The position numbers and the translations under genes were made by a program. The notes under the pieces were generated by a model. The model had not been told where the DNA came from. It saw nothing but the letters and a program-made list of their open reading frames with translations, and searched no databases. From Clostridiales bacterium (lineage in GTDB: Bacteria > Bacillota > Clostridia > Christensenellales > Aristaeellaceae), in assembly GCA_004557125.1 (NCBI GenBank), contig SFET01000034.1:1-50882 (forward strand): a stretch of DNA of 50,882 nt, written 5' to 3'. Positions 42,159-49,761 of the stretch are shown in pieces (position 1 is the first letter of the stretch; every line of letters starts with the position of its first letter).

Positions 42159-42866
42159 ATGGAATATCCCGCGGTTCGCCTGGCAGCCTGGGCGGAAAAA
42201 GATGCGCAGCGCGACGCGTTTTCCCGCGTGCAGATTCATCGGGCGATGGGCATCAGAACAGAGCTTTCGCTGGGCGAGGTGGGCGCGTGGACGGACTGTC
42301 GCTTCGAGCTGGCCCGGGAATTGCCGCTCTCCATGTACGACGAGGAACTGCGGGAGCTTGTGGAGCGCATCATTGCGGCGACGCAGGGCGAGGGCGTGGT
42401 CGTGGCGGACGGCTGTGCGACCGGCACGAACGACTATTGCCAGTGCATCGGATACTTTGGCAGCGAAATCCGGATGACTTATTTTGCCCGGGAAATCAGC
42501 GCATATGACGCTGCCTCCGCCTGGCTGGAGAGCTGCGGAACGTCGGAGCTGAACCGGCGATATGCCGCGCACTTCGCCACGGATACCGCCGGCGGCAGAT
42601 CGCGCTCGGTCATGATGGACGCCCTGGCGGACCGGATCGATCAGGCGATGCAGGAAGAGGGCGAAGCGAGTGAGGCGCGCTGCGAGGTGGAGACGGTGCG
42701 CAAATGGATGAAGCATTCCCGCAGCCGCACGCAGGAGCGTCTGGAGGTTTCCGTGACGGATCTGGGCGCGTGGATCCGCTTTGCGGGCTTTCGGCTCAAT
42801 TCGCGGGAGCAGCGCAGAGTGCGCCGGATGCAGCGTCTGGAGGGCGCGCAGAAAGATTCAATCTGA
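42159..42866 (+). CDS. Uncharacterised 235-residue protein
   Basis: I do not recognise this protein. It is soluble, with no signal peptide or membrane helix. Features are a short Cys-bearing block (VVADGCATGTNDYCQCIGYF, residues about 81-100), a helical middle with paired acidic and basic residues, and a very basic C-terminal region (NSREQRRVRRMQRLEG) that could bind nucleic acid. ATG 42159 follows a purine-rich GGGAGGGAAGTGGAAGG stretch. It is divergent from the RHH regulator and followed by a bidirectional terminator, so it is monocistronic. Confidence 0.7.
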   Translation: MEYPAVRLAAWAEKDAQRDAFSRVQIHRAMGIRTELSLGEVGAWTDCRFELARELPLSMYDEELRELVERIIAATQGEGVVVADGCATGTNDYCQCIGYFGSEIRMTYFAREISAYDAASAWLESCGTSELNRRYAAHFATDTAGGRSRSVMMDALADRIDQAMQEEGEASEARCEVETVRKWMKHSRSRTQERLEVSVTDLGAWIRFAGFRLNSREQRRVRRMQRLEGAQKDSI

Positions 42867-42941
42867 TGGACGGAAGTATGCGCGCATCAAGGGGTGGTGC
42901 GATGGGAGCCGCACAGATGCAGACAGAAGCATGCATATGAA

Positions 42942-42980
42942 GGGGCGGCGCAGCCAGAGCTTTGGCTGCGCCGCCCTTTG
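42942..42980. terminator. Bidirectional terminator
   Basis: GGGCGGCGCAGCCA (42943-42956), loop GAGCTT, TGGCTGCGCCGCCC (42963-42976), then TTTG on plus and CCTTCATA on minus. It ends both the 42159 gene and the convergent XRE gene. Confidence 0.82.
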
Positions 42981-42991
42981 ATGTGCAGCTT

Positions 42992-43192
42992 TCAGGAATC
43001 CTCCTCCCAGAACAGCTCGTCCAGGGTCTTGCCCAGCGCCCGGCAGATGGCGATGCACAGCCGGATGGTGGGGTTGTACTCACCCTTTTCGATGGCATTG
43101 ATGGTCTGGCGCGACACGCCCACCGCGTCGGCCAGCTGCTGCTGGCTCCAGTCCATCGCCGCCCGGGCGGACTTCATGCGGAGGTTCTTCAT
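42992..43192 (-). CDS. XRE-family helix-turn-helix regulator
   Basis: A 66-residue Cro/CI-type regulator made up almost wholly of one HTH_3 domain: RAAMDWSQQQLADAVGVSRQ then TINAIEKGEYNPTI and ALGKTLDELFWEED. The length is typical of the minimal single-domain regulators paired with a membrane protein. ATG 43192 overlaps the stop of the membrane gene (ATGA) and has GGGGG eight bases upstream; ATG 43198 is too close to it. It probably autoregulates through the palindrome at 43779-43798. Confidence 0.9.
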   Translation of the reverse strand: MKNLRMKSARAAMDWSQQQLADAVGVSRQTINAIEKGEYNPTIRLCIAICRALGKTLDELFWEEDS

Positions 43193-43728
43193 TCGCATTC
43201 CCCCCGCACGCGATCATAGATCGCACGGATGCACAGCGCGATTGCGATCTGCAGGGACGCCGCGCCGGTGAACAGATTCGCGCTGGTCAGGTTCAGACGG
43301 CCGTCGGTGATGATGCCGTCGCCGCAGAGGATCTCCATCAGCGCGATGCCCAGATTCACCAGCGCAGAAATCGCAAAGATGAGGATGAGTACCTTTCGCT
43401 TCGCCTGCAGCGCGACGTAGGCGTCCTTCGAGATGCAGTAGGTCACAAATACGCACAGCGAGATCCACAGGCACAGCACCGCGAAGGGGAACAGCTCGAT
43501 CCACTTGACGCCCGTCCACACATCGAACAGCGCGCCGGCAACGACGCTGATCATCAGCGTGAAGTAGGCGTACTTGTAGCCGCAGCCCTGCACCGCCTTC
43601 TGCCGCTCGTCGTATTCGCCGCAGAACACGCCGTTTTTCTTCTTGAATACGTAGCGCAGCAGCAATGCCACAAGCGCAACCAACACAAGTCCGCACAGAA
43701 AACCGAGGATATAGGGAATAGAGTTCAT
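43189..43728 (-). CDS. Uncharacterised four-helix membrane protein paired with XRE regulator
   Basis: A 179-residue membrane protein with transmembrane segments at about residues 5-27, 55-75, 78-100 and 112-135, and a further hydrophobic stretch near 155-170. After the first helix comes a cytoplasmic loop KKKNGVFCGEYDERQKAVQG; the YDERQ motif is common in small membrane proteins encoded beside XRE regulators (DUF2178-like). Function unknown. ATG 43728 follows AAAGGAG. It is first in a two-gene operon with the regulator. Confidence 0.8.
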   Translation of the reverse strand: MNSIPYILGFLCGLVLVALVALLLRYVFKKKNGVFCGEYDERQKAVQGCGYKYAYFTLMISVVAGALFDVWTGVKWIELFPFAVLCLWISLCVFVTYCISKDAYVALQAKRKVLILIFAISALVNLGIALMEILCGDGIITDGRLNLTSANLFTGAASLQIAIALCIRAIYDRVRGECE

Positions 43729-43756
43729 TTCATTCAGCTCCTTTCAATGTAGTGCC

Positions 43757-43798
43757 AGTATAAGTCTTTAATAGCATTTTGTCAAGTATAATTGACAA
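43757..43798 (-). promoter_or_regulatory. Promoter with overlapping palindromic operator for the membrane-protein/XRE operon
   Basis: On the minus strand, TTGACA (43785-43780), 17 bases, TATACT (43762-43757). A perfect inverted repeat TTGTCAA-N6-TTGACAA (43779-43798) covers the -35 box, which is the expected place for a repressor such as the XRE protein. Confidence 0.78.
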
Positions 43799-44010
43799 AC
43801 GATATAAAATATTTTACTTCCTGAATTTCAAGAACGTCCACTCCACAATGTGAATTGTTAAGAATCATCATAATGCGAAGGTAAATTTGGTGAAAACTAT
43901 CATCGAAATTGCAAAAGATTTACATACGCACAACCCACTGTGCATAATGTATCTGTATAATACGCAATGAGGGGGCGAGAGCCACCCATAGATCCAAGGA
44001 GGGAAAAACC

Positions 44011-44241
44011 ATGCAGAAGACTATTTGCAAGGTCGTTTACGATACCGAGGCAGCTGAGCTGATCCACAAGTACACCTGTGGCAACTTCGGCGATCCGGCA
44101 GGCTATGAGGAGACGCTCTATCAGATGCCCGGCGGCCAGTACTTCGTATACGGCAACGGCGGCGAGACCTCTCCCTACGCTGAGGAGAAGATCACCCGTC
44201 TGGCCAAGACCAAGGTTCAGGCCTGGATCGACGAGCACTGA
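44011..44241 (+). CDS. Small conserved-looking protein, 76 residues
   Basis: A soluble 76-residue protein: MQKTICKVVYDTEAAELIHK, then CGNFGDPAGYEETLYQMPGG, GQYFVYGNGG and a helical ending KTKVQAWIDEH. I have seen similar short proteins (Y-D-T-E-A-E, GYEE, YF-YG-GG) widely in gut Clostridia, often near mobile elements, but know no function. The ATG at 44011 has AAGGAGGGAAAAACC upstream. Codon use is like highly expressed genes. A TATAAT at 43956-43961 could be its -10, without a clear -35. Confidence 0.75.
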   Translation: MQKTICKVVYDTEAAELIHKYTCGNFGDPAGYEETLYQMPGGQYFVYGNGGETSPYAEEKITRLAKTKVQAWIDEH

Positions 44242-44347
44242 TCCCCGCATGAGCCCGGCGGGCTGAACTGCGGTTTGGCCCTGAGTGACAAAAGATGCAT
44301 GTGGTCGCCTGCGGAGGGCAGCCATGTGCGTTTTTTTCGCGCTTTGG

Positions 44348-44376
44348 TTTACAAAGGCCGTGCGAGGTGCTATAAT
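44348..44376 (+). promoter_or_regulatory. Sigma-A promoter for smpB (and possibly ssrA)
   Basis: TTTACA (44348-44353), 17 bases, TATAAT (44371-44376), 31 bases upstream of the smpB start. Confidence 0.82.
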
Positions 44377-44407
44377 AATAGGGCATCGACGCGAAAGGAG
44401 GAGGAGC

Positions 44408-44875
44408 ATGGCTGGCGACAGGAAGGGAATCAAGCTGGTTGCCCAGAACAAGCGCGCCAGGCATGACTACTTCATCCTGGATACCTGGGAGGCCGGCATC
44501 GAGCTCAAGGGCACGGAGGTCAAGTCCATGCGCTTGGGCAAGTGCAACCTGAAGGACTGCTATGCGCAGGTGGTGAACGGCGAAATGCTGGTCTACGGCA
44601 TGCACATCAGTCCCTACGAGAAGGGCAGCTATTTCAACACCGATCCGCTGCGCCCGAAGCGCCTGCTGATGCACAAGGCGGAGATCCGCAAGTGCCGCCA
44701 GCAGGTCATGGAGCAGGGTCTGGCGCTGATCCCGCTGCAGGTCTACCTGAAGGAGGGTCGCATGAAGCTGGAGCTCGCGCTGTGCAAGGGCAAGAAGCTC
44801 TACGACAAGCGCGACGACATGGCCAAGCGCGACGCCAAGCGCGATATCGAGCGTTCCATGAAGGAGCGCTACTGA
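44408..44875 (+). CDS. smpB: SsrA-binding protein SmpB
   Basis: A 155-residue partner of tmRNA in trans-translation, which rescues stalled ribosomes. Family segments include ARHDYFILDTWEAGIELKGT, EVKSMRLGKCNLKDCYAQV, LLMHKAEIRKC and the basic C-terminal tail DKRDDMAKRDAKRDIERSMK. The ATG at 44408 follows AGGAGGAGG. The ssrA gene begins six bases after the stop, a common arrangement. Confidence 0.98.
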   Translation: MAGDRKGIKLVAQNKRARHDYFILDTWEAGIELKGTEVKSMRLGKCNLKDCYAQVVNGEMLVYGMHISPYEKGSYFNTDPLRPKRLLMHKAEIRKCRQQVMEQGLALIPLQVYLKEGRMKLELALCKGKKLYDKRDDMAKRDAKRDIERSMKERY

Positions 44876-44881
44876 TAACGT

Positions 44882-45233
44882 GGGGCCGTACTTTGGTTTC
44901 GACGGGGGTACGGAGGGTCAGAGAAGCGAGCGGCAGCCCTGGACTGCCTCATCAACGGGACTTAAAATGAACTGACAACTACGATAACGTAGCTTTCGCT
45001 GCTTAATCAGCGATCGTCGGCCCTGAGCCTCCTGCGGCGCGGGTCACCGGCGTCATAAAGGCAGGGAACCAGCCGTCTCAAGCTTTGCGGGCGGTGGGAT
45101 TTTATGAAGCTACTGAAGGGGGAATCCTGTCTGCGGGAGTCCACCGGAGGGAATGTCAAAACACAGACTGCGCTCGGAGATGCTCTGGTCGTCTGATCTT
45201 CGGACAGGGGTTCGACTCCCCTCGGCTCCACCA
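44882..45233 (+). ncRNA. ssrA: Transfer-messenger RNA (tmRNA)
   Basis: A complete one-piece tmRNA of 352 nt. The 5' end GGGGCCGTACTTTGG and the 3' end CGGCTCCACCA pair as a tRNA-like acceptor, with T-arm GGGTTCGACTCCC. The tag frame runs from about ACT 44971 to TAA 45004-45006 and reads TDNYDNVAFAA, with the degradation end AFAA-like and an in-frame TGA directly before it. A Thr resume codon is less usual than Ala or Gly. Directly downstream of smpB. The 3' end is a classic integration site for mobile elements, and one appears to start here. Confidence 0.96.
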
Positions 45234-45234
45234 T

Positions 45235-45277
45235 AATACCACCTAGCTTTTGATACAAGGTTAGGTGGTATTTCTTT
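45235..45277 (+). terminator. Rho-independent terminator of ssrA
   Basis: AATACCACCTA (45235-45245) pairs with TAGGTGGTATT (45262-45272), 11 perfect pairs across a 16-base loop, then TCTTT. It begins two bases after the tmRNA end. Confidence 0.85.
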
Positions 45278-45367
45278 ACCCCATTGGGGCTGAAAACCCT
45301 TGCCATTGCTGGATTCTGCACATAATATCATCAAATGGTTTCCCCTGCACTTGAGGGGAAAGCAAAC

Positions 45368-45417
45368 GACTCAGGTGTTTAGGGTTCGAGTCCTCAAAAT
45401 CCCACCCCACCTGAGTC
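45368..45417. repeat. Hairpin enclosing a tRNA T-arm-like sequence
   Basis: GACTCAGGTG (45368-45377) and CACCTGAGTC (45408-45417) are perfect inverted repeats. The loop contains GGGTTCGAGTCC (45382-45393), which looks like a tRNA T-arm, followed by AAAATCCCACCCC. No full tRNA is present. It could be a remnant of a tRNA-derived attachment site or a terminator. A separate hairpin, TTTCCCCT/AGGGGAAA, lies just before it at 45339-45361. Confidence 0.5.
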
Positions 45418-45454
45418 ATTTTGTCAAATGGTATACATGTTGCACAACGCCGTT

Positions 45455-45796
45455 TTACTGCTCGTCCGGCTGATACGGCAGTTCCCTGCTTACGATGGCA
45501 TAGTGCAAACGAGTATCATCCATCACCCCGCGCATATATACCTCCATCGCAATCGTCCCAGCATATCTCATATCGACCGACCGGCAATCATCCGCAAATT
45601 GGAAATCCAGCTTCTTTCCCATCTCTGCTTCGATTTCATGGAGTGCTGCCAGCGCAGAATAAAGCGCATCATTCTCGCCCGGATGTTTCCGCAGATACGT
45701 TTCTGCAATGTTCATCTGCTCACCGGCATGCTGCCAGGCTGATTCCTTTATATATGCCAGTCGCTTTTTCAGATCTGTTTCAATCCATTTCTCCAA
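45455..45796 (-). CDS. Uncharacterised 113-residue protein of the element
   Basis: I do not recognise this protein. It is soluble and mostly helical, with acidic patches: EKWIETDLKKRLAYIKESAW near the start, YLRKHPGENDALYSALAALH in the middle, and a C-terminal YAGTIAMEVYMRGVMDDTRL. I chose the TTG start at 45796 because CGGAGG lies eight bases upstream; the GTG at 45805 sits on the ribosome site itself. It lies between ssrA and the recombinase fragment on the minus strand, transcribed towards ssrA. Confidence 0.6.
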   Translation of the reverse strand: MEKWIETDLKKRLAYIKESAWQHAGEQMNIAETYLRKHPGENDALYSALAALHEIEAEMGKKLDFQFADDCRSVDMRYAGTIAMEVYMRGVMDDTRLHYAIVSRELPYQPDEQ

Positions 45797-45889
45797 TGCG
45801 ATCACCTCCGTAGGAGCTATGTTAACTCAGCTAAAGGTCAGCAGACAACGTAGACGGCAATAACAATATTGGTCTTGAACGATAACGGC

Positions 45890-45936
45890 AACACCCCAGC
45901 TCACTTCGGCATCGTACCGTGGCAAGCTGGGGTGTT
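45890..45936. terminator. 12-pair hairpin beside the recombinase fragment
   Basis: AACACCCCAGCT (45890-45901) and AGCTGGGGTGTT (45925-45936), a perfect inverted repeat across a 23-base loop, 11 bases from the recombinase stop. A T-rich tail is present on the plus strand only (TTTGCATT). It could be a terminator or a recombinase-associated site. Confidence 0.5.
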
Positions 45937-45947
45937 TGCATTATGGG

Positions 45948-46991
45948 TTACAGGCTCATGCCGTTTCGGAAGTTGAAGCGCATATCGTCCTTGGCATTCA
46001 CGGTGACACTCTCCACCAACGCCGTCCATGCCTCGGATGAAAACTCACTGATGAGGTCGGCTTTGTCTATGGTGGCGATGAATTGCCTGAGATTATTGCG
46101 CAGATAATGGCGGCGGCGCTTTTCAACAGCGATCTCTTCAGCCCTTGCTTCCAGCCCCTTATAGCGCTCGTTCAGGGAATCGTACCGGCGGTTGTACTCT
46201 TCCTGATCGCTAGCCTCATGCGCATTCTGCTCAATGGCCCTACGGAGCATTTCACTCAGGACGGCCATTTCTTCATCAAGTTTCTGTTCCTCTGCAGTAA
46301 GCTCCGTGCAATCCGTCAGCTGCTTCATGAGCATCTTACAGTCTGTGATGATCGTCTTTCTGTTCGTAATCAGCCGGTTCATAGCCGAAACGAACGCTGC
46401 CTGAATTTCATCCTCAGTCAGATGCGGCGACGTGCATTTCTCCTGATTACGGTATTTCGCATTGCAGCGCCAGACTACGCGCCGGTATTGATCGTTGGAG
46501 TGCCAGACCTTGCTGCCGTAGGGATGTCCACAGCAACCGCAGATGAGCTTGTCGGAGAAAAGTCCCGTTCCATTGTGCTGTCTGCGCTGATCCTTCCTGC
46601 GCTCCAGTTCCTGCTGTACCAGATCGTACATCTCGCTGCTGACAATGGCGGGGTGACTGTTTTCCACATAATACTGCGGAACTTCGCCCTCGTTCACTTT
46701 CATTTTTTTCGTCAGAAAATCGGTGCAGAAGGTTTTCTGAAGAAGGGCGTCACCCTTGTATTTCTCATTGCCGAGGATGCTCAGTATCGTGGAAGTGCTC
46801 CACTTCGTTTTTCCGCAGGGAGTCGGGACGCCGTCCTCCATCAACACCTGTGCGATGCCGAAGGGCGTTTTATAGCCAAGGAAATGCTTATACGGCATGC
46901 TGACCTTGCCGTCCGCAAAGCGCTTGCGCTGGCCCCACGTGACGTTCTCGGAGATGGATCGGCTCTCCTCCTGTGCCAGCGAGGACATGAT
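45948..46991 (-). pseudogene. Large serine recombinase, C-terminal two-thirds only
   Basis: About 347 residues that begin abruptly at IMSSLAQEESRSISENVTWG, the last helix of the catalytic domain, and continue through the recombinase domain (TPFGIAQVLMEDGVPTPCGK), the zinc ribbon (LICGCCGHPYGSKVWH and the CNAKYRNQEKC pair), a coiled coil and a C-terminal tail. The N-terminal resolvase domain with catalytic Ser is missing: upstream of 46991 the strand is occupied by an opposite-strand recombinase fragment. Some open frame continues upstream, but it is antisense to that fragment. An ATG at 46988 exists, but a product would be inactive for strand cleavage. Confidence 0.8.
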
Positions 46992-46994
46992 CGC

Positions 46995-47363
46995 ATCATC
47001 TGTGGGATATGCGGGAAGAAGTATCGCCGAAAGATGACGCGCCAGGGAACGCCCTATGCTGCGCCCGTCTGGATCTGCGCGACCTTCAATTACCGTGGGA
47101 AGGCCTTTTGCGCATCCAAGCAGATCCCTGAAAAGACGCTGACGGAGCTGATCGCTGCCGCACTGGGCGAAAGCCGCACAGCCGATGATGTGGATCACAT
47201 TGAAATGCATCCGGGAAACCGGGTGCTGTTTGTTTTCAGGGATGGCCATGCGGAGGAACACTTCTGGGAGGATCGCTCCCGCAGGGACAGCTGGGATGCG
47301 GAGAAGCGAAGAAGGGCGGCTGAAAAAACGAGGGCACAGCGCCAAAAGAAAGGAGCCGATTGA
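46995..47363 (+). pseudogene. C-terminal zinc-ribbon fragment of a second serine recombinase
   Basis: About 122 residues on the plus strand, starting at IICGICGKKYRRKMTRQGTP and continuing WICATFNYRGKAFCASKQIP and a helical tail ending AEKTRAQRQKKGAD. The Cys pairs (CGICG and the later WIC / FC) mark the zinc ribbon of a large serine recombinase. No in-frame N-terminal part exists: sequence to the left codes on the other strand. It ends three bases before the next recombinase start, as in tandem recombinase cassettes. Confidence 0.72.
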
Positions 47364-47366
47364 ACA

Positions 47367-47756
47367 ATGAGTGAAGCCAGAGCATATGAGCCGAACGTCA
47401 CCAGGGTCAGGACGGTCACGGTGATCCCGCCGCGCCTGAAGCCGGTGCCGGGCATGCCCACGCTTGCTGTTCGCCCCAAGCGCGTGGCGGCCTATGCCCG
47501 CGTGTCCACCAACAGCGAGGAGCAACTCACCAGCTATGATGCGCAGGTGAAGCACTACACCGAGCACATCAAAGCCAGAGAATGCAGCGACAACTGGCAG
47601 TTCGTGGAGGTCTACACCGACAAGGGCATCACCGGCACCAGCACGAAAAAGCGCGAGGGCTTCAACCGCATGATCCAGGATGCGCTGGCAGGCAGAATCG
47701 AAATCAAAACTGCGAAATTGATACAATTTGACTTTTCCAGTGCCGCAACGTTTTGA
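47367..47756 (+). pseudogene. Serine recombinase, N-terminal catalytic-domain fragment
   Basis: 129 residues. A variable leader is followed by RVAAYARVSTNSEEQLTSYD, which includes the catalytic Ser of the Y-R-V-S motif, then YTDKGITGTSTKKREGFNRM. Homology stops near AGRIEI (about 47706); normally ITKSVSRFARN-like sequence should follow. Instead the frame runs into TAKLIQFDFSSAATF and stops inside an insertion-sequence-like end. AAAGGAG lies upstream of ATG 47367. Its missing C-terminal part resembles the minus-strand fragment at 45948-46991, with which it may once have formed one gene. Confidence 0.78.
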
Positions 47757-47827
47757 GGGGTAAGTTGCGCGGGCCGAGGGGTAAGTTTGGCTAGATGAGG
47801 GGTAAGTTGCTCCACGAGGGGTAAGTT
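47755..47827. repeat. Four direct repeats GAGGGGTAAGTT (IS21-like end)
   Basis: Exact 12-base copies start at 47755, 47776, 47797 and 47816, with spacings of 21, 21 and 19 bases. Repeated short motifs at one end, finishing near GTACA (47831-47835), fit the multiply repeated ends of IS21-family elements, but no transposase gene is in the window. It directly abuts the truncated recombinase. Confidence 0.6.
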
Positions 47828-47835
47828 AGCGTACA

Positions 47836-48138
47836 AGGAATAGCCATAGGCAAAAAACGAACCGTGCCGCTGATTATCGCTCTCAGCAGCACGGCACTTT
47901 CATTTTTATGGCAGCAATCATCATCAACACCCCCGCTTGAACAAAACAGTTTATAGCGGCCTCAAAAGGAACCACCTGTTTACGGCTCATGCTTGTGCTG
48001 TGTCCATCAAAGCAGGGGAGCATTTGTGCAGAACCGGGCTACTGACGAAATGTACAGTAGCCCGGCATAATTTTTGTGCATTTTCCTACGTCTGCACGGA
48101 CGTAGACAAGCCTATCTTCTCACAATATAATTTGTGTG
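47836..48138. other. Gap with one hairpin and no convincing gene
   Basis: CCGTGCCGCTGA (47862-47873) pairs imperfectly with TCAGCAGCACGG (47883-47894) and is followed by a T-rich stretch to 47907, a possible plus-strand terminator. An open frame at 47937-48173 has no ribosome site or family features and overlaps the RNA ligase end, so I do not call it. Confidence 0.45.
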
Positions 48139-49182
48139 TCAGCCGTCGTTCTTCAGCAGGTATTTATTGCTGACGACCTTCATGGAGAGGCTGGCGCTAA
48201 TCAGCGGGCAAAAGACCGGCTCCGTCGGGCGGATCACGATACCTTCCTTCTTACCGCCGTTGGGATATTCGCCGTCAGCGCGGGAGAGCAGCGCCTCTAC
48301 GGTGGGATATTTGGAGGGCAGGTCGGTACCTACCTCCTCAATGGGCACAGGTGTAATGTCGAGCGCTTCACAGATCTGGAGCATTCGCTTGAGTCCCACC
48401 CGCTTGCCGTTTTCTCGGATGGTGAACACATACCACTCCGGCTTTGTGAGCCGCAGACGGTTTTGCTGGATGCCCGGAGCGCAGAGCTCGCCCTGAATGG
48501 TCAGCGTTTTTAGGCCCAGCGCTTTCATGTAGTCCTCCATTTTTGCCTGATACTCACGAGCCTTCACCAGCTTATAGAAGGAACTGCTGCCGTCGTCCTT
48601 GTATTCGTAATTGTGGCCGGTGACGTGGAAGCCGTTCTCGTCGATCCCGATAGAGTGGGACGAGCCGTCCATTTTTGTGCTGATATAGTATTCTAATCCT
48701 ACAAAGGCCTGAATCAGCTCAGGCTCCTCCTGAACGCGGGTCTCATCCGTATGAGGAATGTCATAGGGCAACGTGCCAATGACGGTGCCACCGGTCGTGG
48801 CCCTTTCCTCGATCTCCCATTTTCGCACACCGAGCAGTTCCGTCACGTCGTCGCCCACGTCGGCGTTCTTCGGGATCTCCGGGAACTGGCTGACGGGGAG
48901 CAGCAGGCCCTGCGAAATCTGGCCGCGAAAACGCATGGTCCGCAGCCGGAAGCCTTCGCCCATGATGTCGGTCTTTTTATAGCTCGATGAGCGCATGAAC
49001 TCAAACACGTCCCGGACGGGCAGGAAGCTGTCGATCTCGAAATAGACTGCGATGTCCATCGGCTGAAACTGGCCTTTGTTCACAACACACTGCCAGCCCA
49101 GCACGTGGGCCAGCTCAATACGGTCCGCTCCCTCAATGGGCTCAATTTTCCAAATGCGCTGAATGCTTGCAAGTTTTCTCAT
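48139..49182 (-). CDS. ATP-dependent RNA ligase, DRB0094 (Rnl5) family
   Basis: A 347-residue RNA ligase like Deinococcus DraRnl. The N-terminal 120 residues match the OB-like domain (LASIQRIWKIEPIEGADRIE; MRFRGQISQGLLLPVS). The nucleotidyltransferase domain has motif I with adenylated Lys170 (STKMDGSSHS), a motif III region (QGELCAPGIQQNR), motif IV EGIVIRP and motif V LSMKVVSNKYLLK, so it looks catalytically complete. Such ligases seal 3'-OH/5'-phosphate RNA nicks. It is the last gene of an overlapping minus-strand operon (ATGA overlap with the upstream gene), so its neighbours may share its task. Confidence 0.9.
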   Translation of the reverse strand: MRKLASIQRIWKIEPIEGADRIELAHVLGWQCVVNKGQFQPMDIAVYFEIDSFLPVRDVFEFMRSSSYKKTDIMGEGFRLRTMRFRGQISQGLLLPVSQFPEIPKNADVGDDVTELLGVRKWEIEERATTGGTVIGTLPYDIPHTDETRVQEEPELIQAFVGLEYYISTKMDGSSHSIGIDENGFHVTGHNYEYKDDGSSSFYKLVKAREYQAKMEDYMKALGLKTLTIQGELCAPGIQQNRLRLTKPEWYVFTIRENGKRVGLKRMLQICEALDITPVPIEEVGTDLPSKYPTVEALLSRADGEYPNGGKKEGIVIRPTEPVFCPLISASLSMKVVSNKYLLKNDG

Positions 49183-49412
49183 TTTCGGTCCTCCTCTAAC
49201 GGCAGATATTCTGACTCAGACAGATCGGTATAATCAGCTGGGCTGGCGTAGCACCGGCGCAGATAGTCATGGCCGCCATCCACAGAAACACGGCCACAGC
49301 TGCAGGTATTGAAGTCATGACGATAGGCGCTCTCAATCACATCGCCGCAGTGATTACACCGGGCGGCATTTCGGATAATGCGGATTTTGTGCTTAGGCCT
49401 TGTCTCCGCCAT
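49179..49412 (-). CDS. Small zinc-ribbon-like protein
   Basis: A 77-residue protein with two Cys pairs: RCNHCGDVI and TCSCGRVSVDGG, followed by YLRRCY. The segment HDFNTCSCGRVSVDGGHDYL is recognisable from small phage and mobile-element proteins, where it has no known function. A basic N-terminus precedes an acidic tail. AGGAGG lies upstream of ATG 49412, which overlaps the end of the previous gene by 20 bases. It overlaps the RNA ligase start by four bases. Confidence 0.78.
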   Translation of the reverse strand: MAETRPKHKIRIIRNAARCNHCGDVIESAYRHDFNTCSCGRVSVDGGHDYLRRCYASPADYTDLSESEYLPLEEDRK

Positions 49413-49761
49413 CCGATCCAGCCTCCTTTTTCTTCTTCCACGCCTCGTACTTTTTCACGTTCTCCGGGTCCTGAAAATAACGCTGCATGGCTTCGTACAC
49501 GGCCTTTCCAAGCTGCTTTTTCTGAAGCTCTGAGGGAGCCACGTTGTGCATGTTGAAGGCAGCGATTTGGTTTCCCGTGGCAAGATCAATCACGGAGACC
49601 GGGCAGCCTCTGCGGATGGGTGCCTGCCGCTCCGGATGGAGCGCTTTCAGAACGGCCAGCTGGTAGTCGTTAAATTCCTCCGGCTTCAGCTCGTCATCCG
49701 GAATGCCGCTGTGGTTGAATTCAATGATGGTTGTGCCCTTGGGCTCTTTACGCTTTGCCAT
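49393..49761 (-). CDS. Uncharacterised 122-residue protein
   Basis: I do not recognise this protein. It has TIIEFNHSGIPDDELKPEEF, then RRGCPVSVIDLATGNQIAAF and a helical, highly charged C-terminus (KKYEAWKKKKEAGSDGGDKA). No membrane segment or catalytic motif is visible. GGAGGTGGATC precedes ATG 49761. It overlaps both neighbours (14 bases upstream, 20 downstream), so it belongs to the RNA ligase operon. Confidence 0.7.
   Translation of the reverse strand: MAKRKEPKGTTIIEFNHSGIPDDELKPEEFNDYQLAVLKALHPERQAPIRRGCPVSVIDLATGNQIAAFNMHNVAPSELQKKQLGKAVYEAMQRYFQDPENVKKYEAWKKKKEAGSDGGDKA

Noticed and set aside
47937..48173. 78-codon plus-strand frame upstream of the RNA ligase end
   Set aside because: No ribosome site, low-complexity mix of residues, and overlap with the convergent ligase stop.
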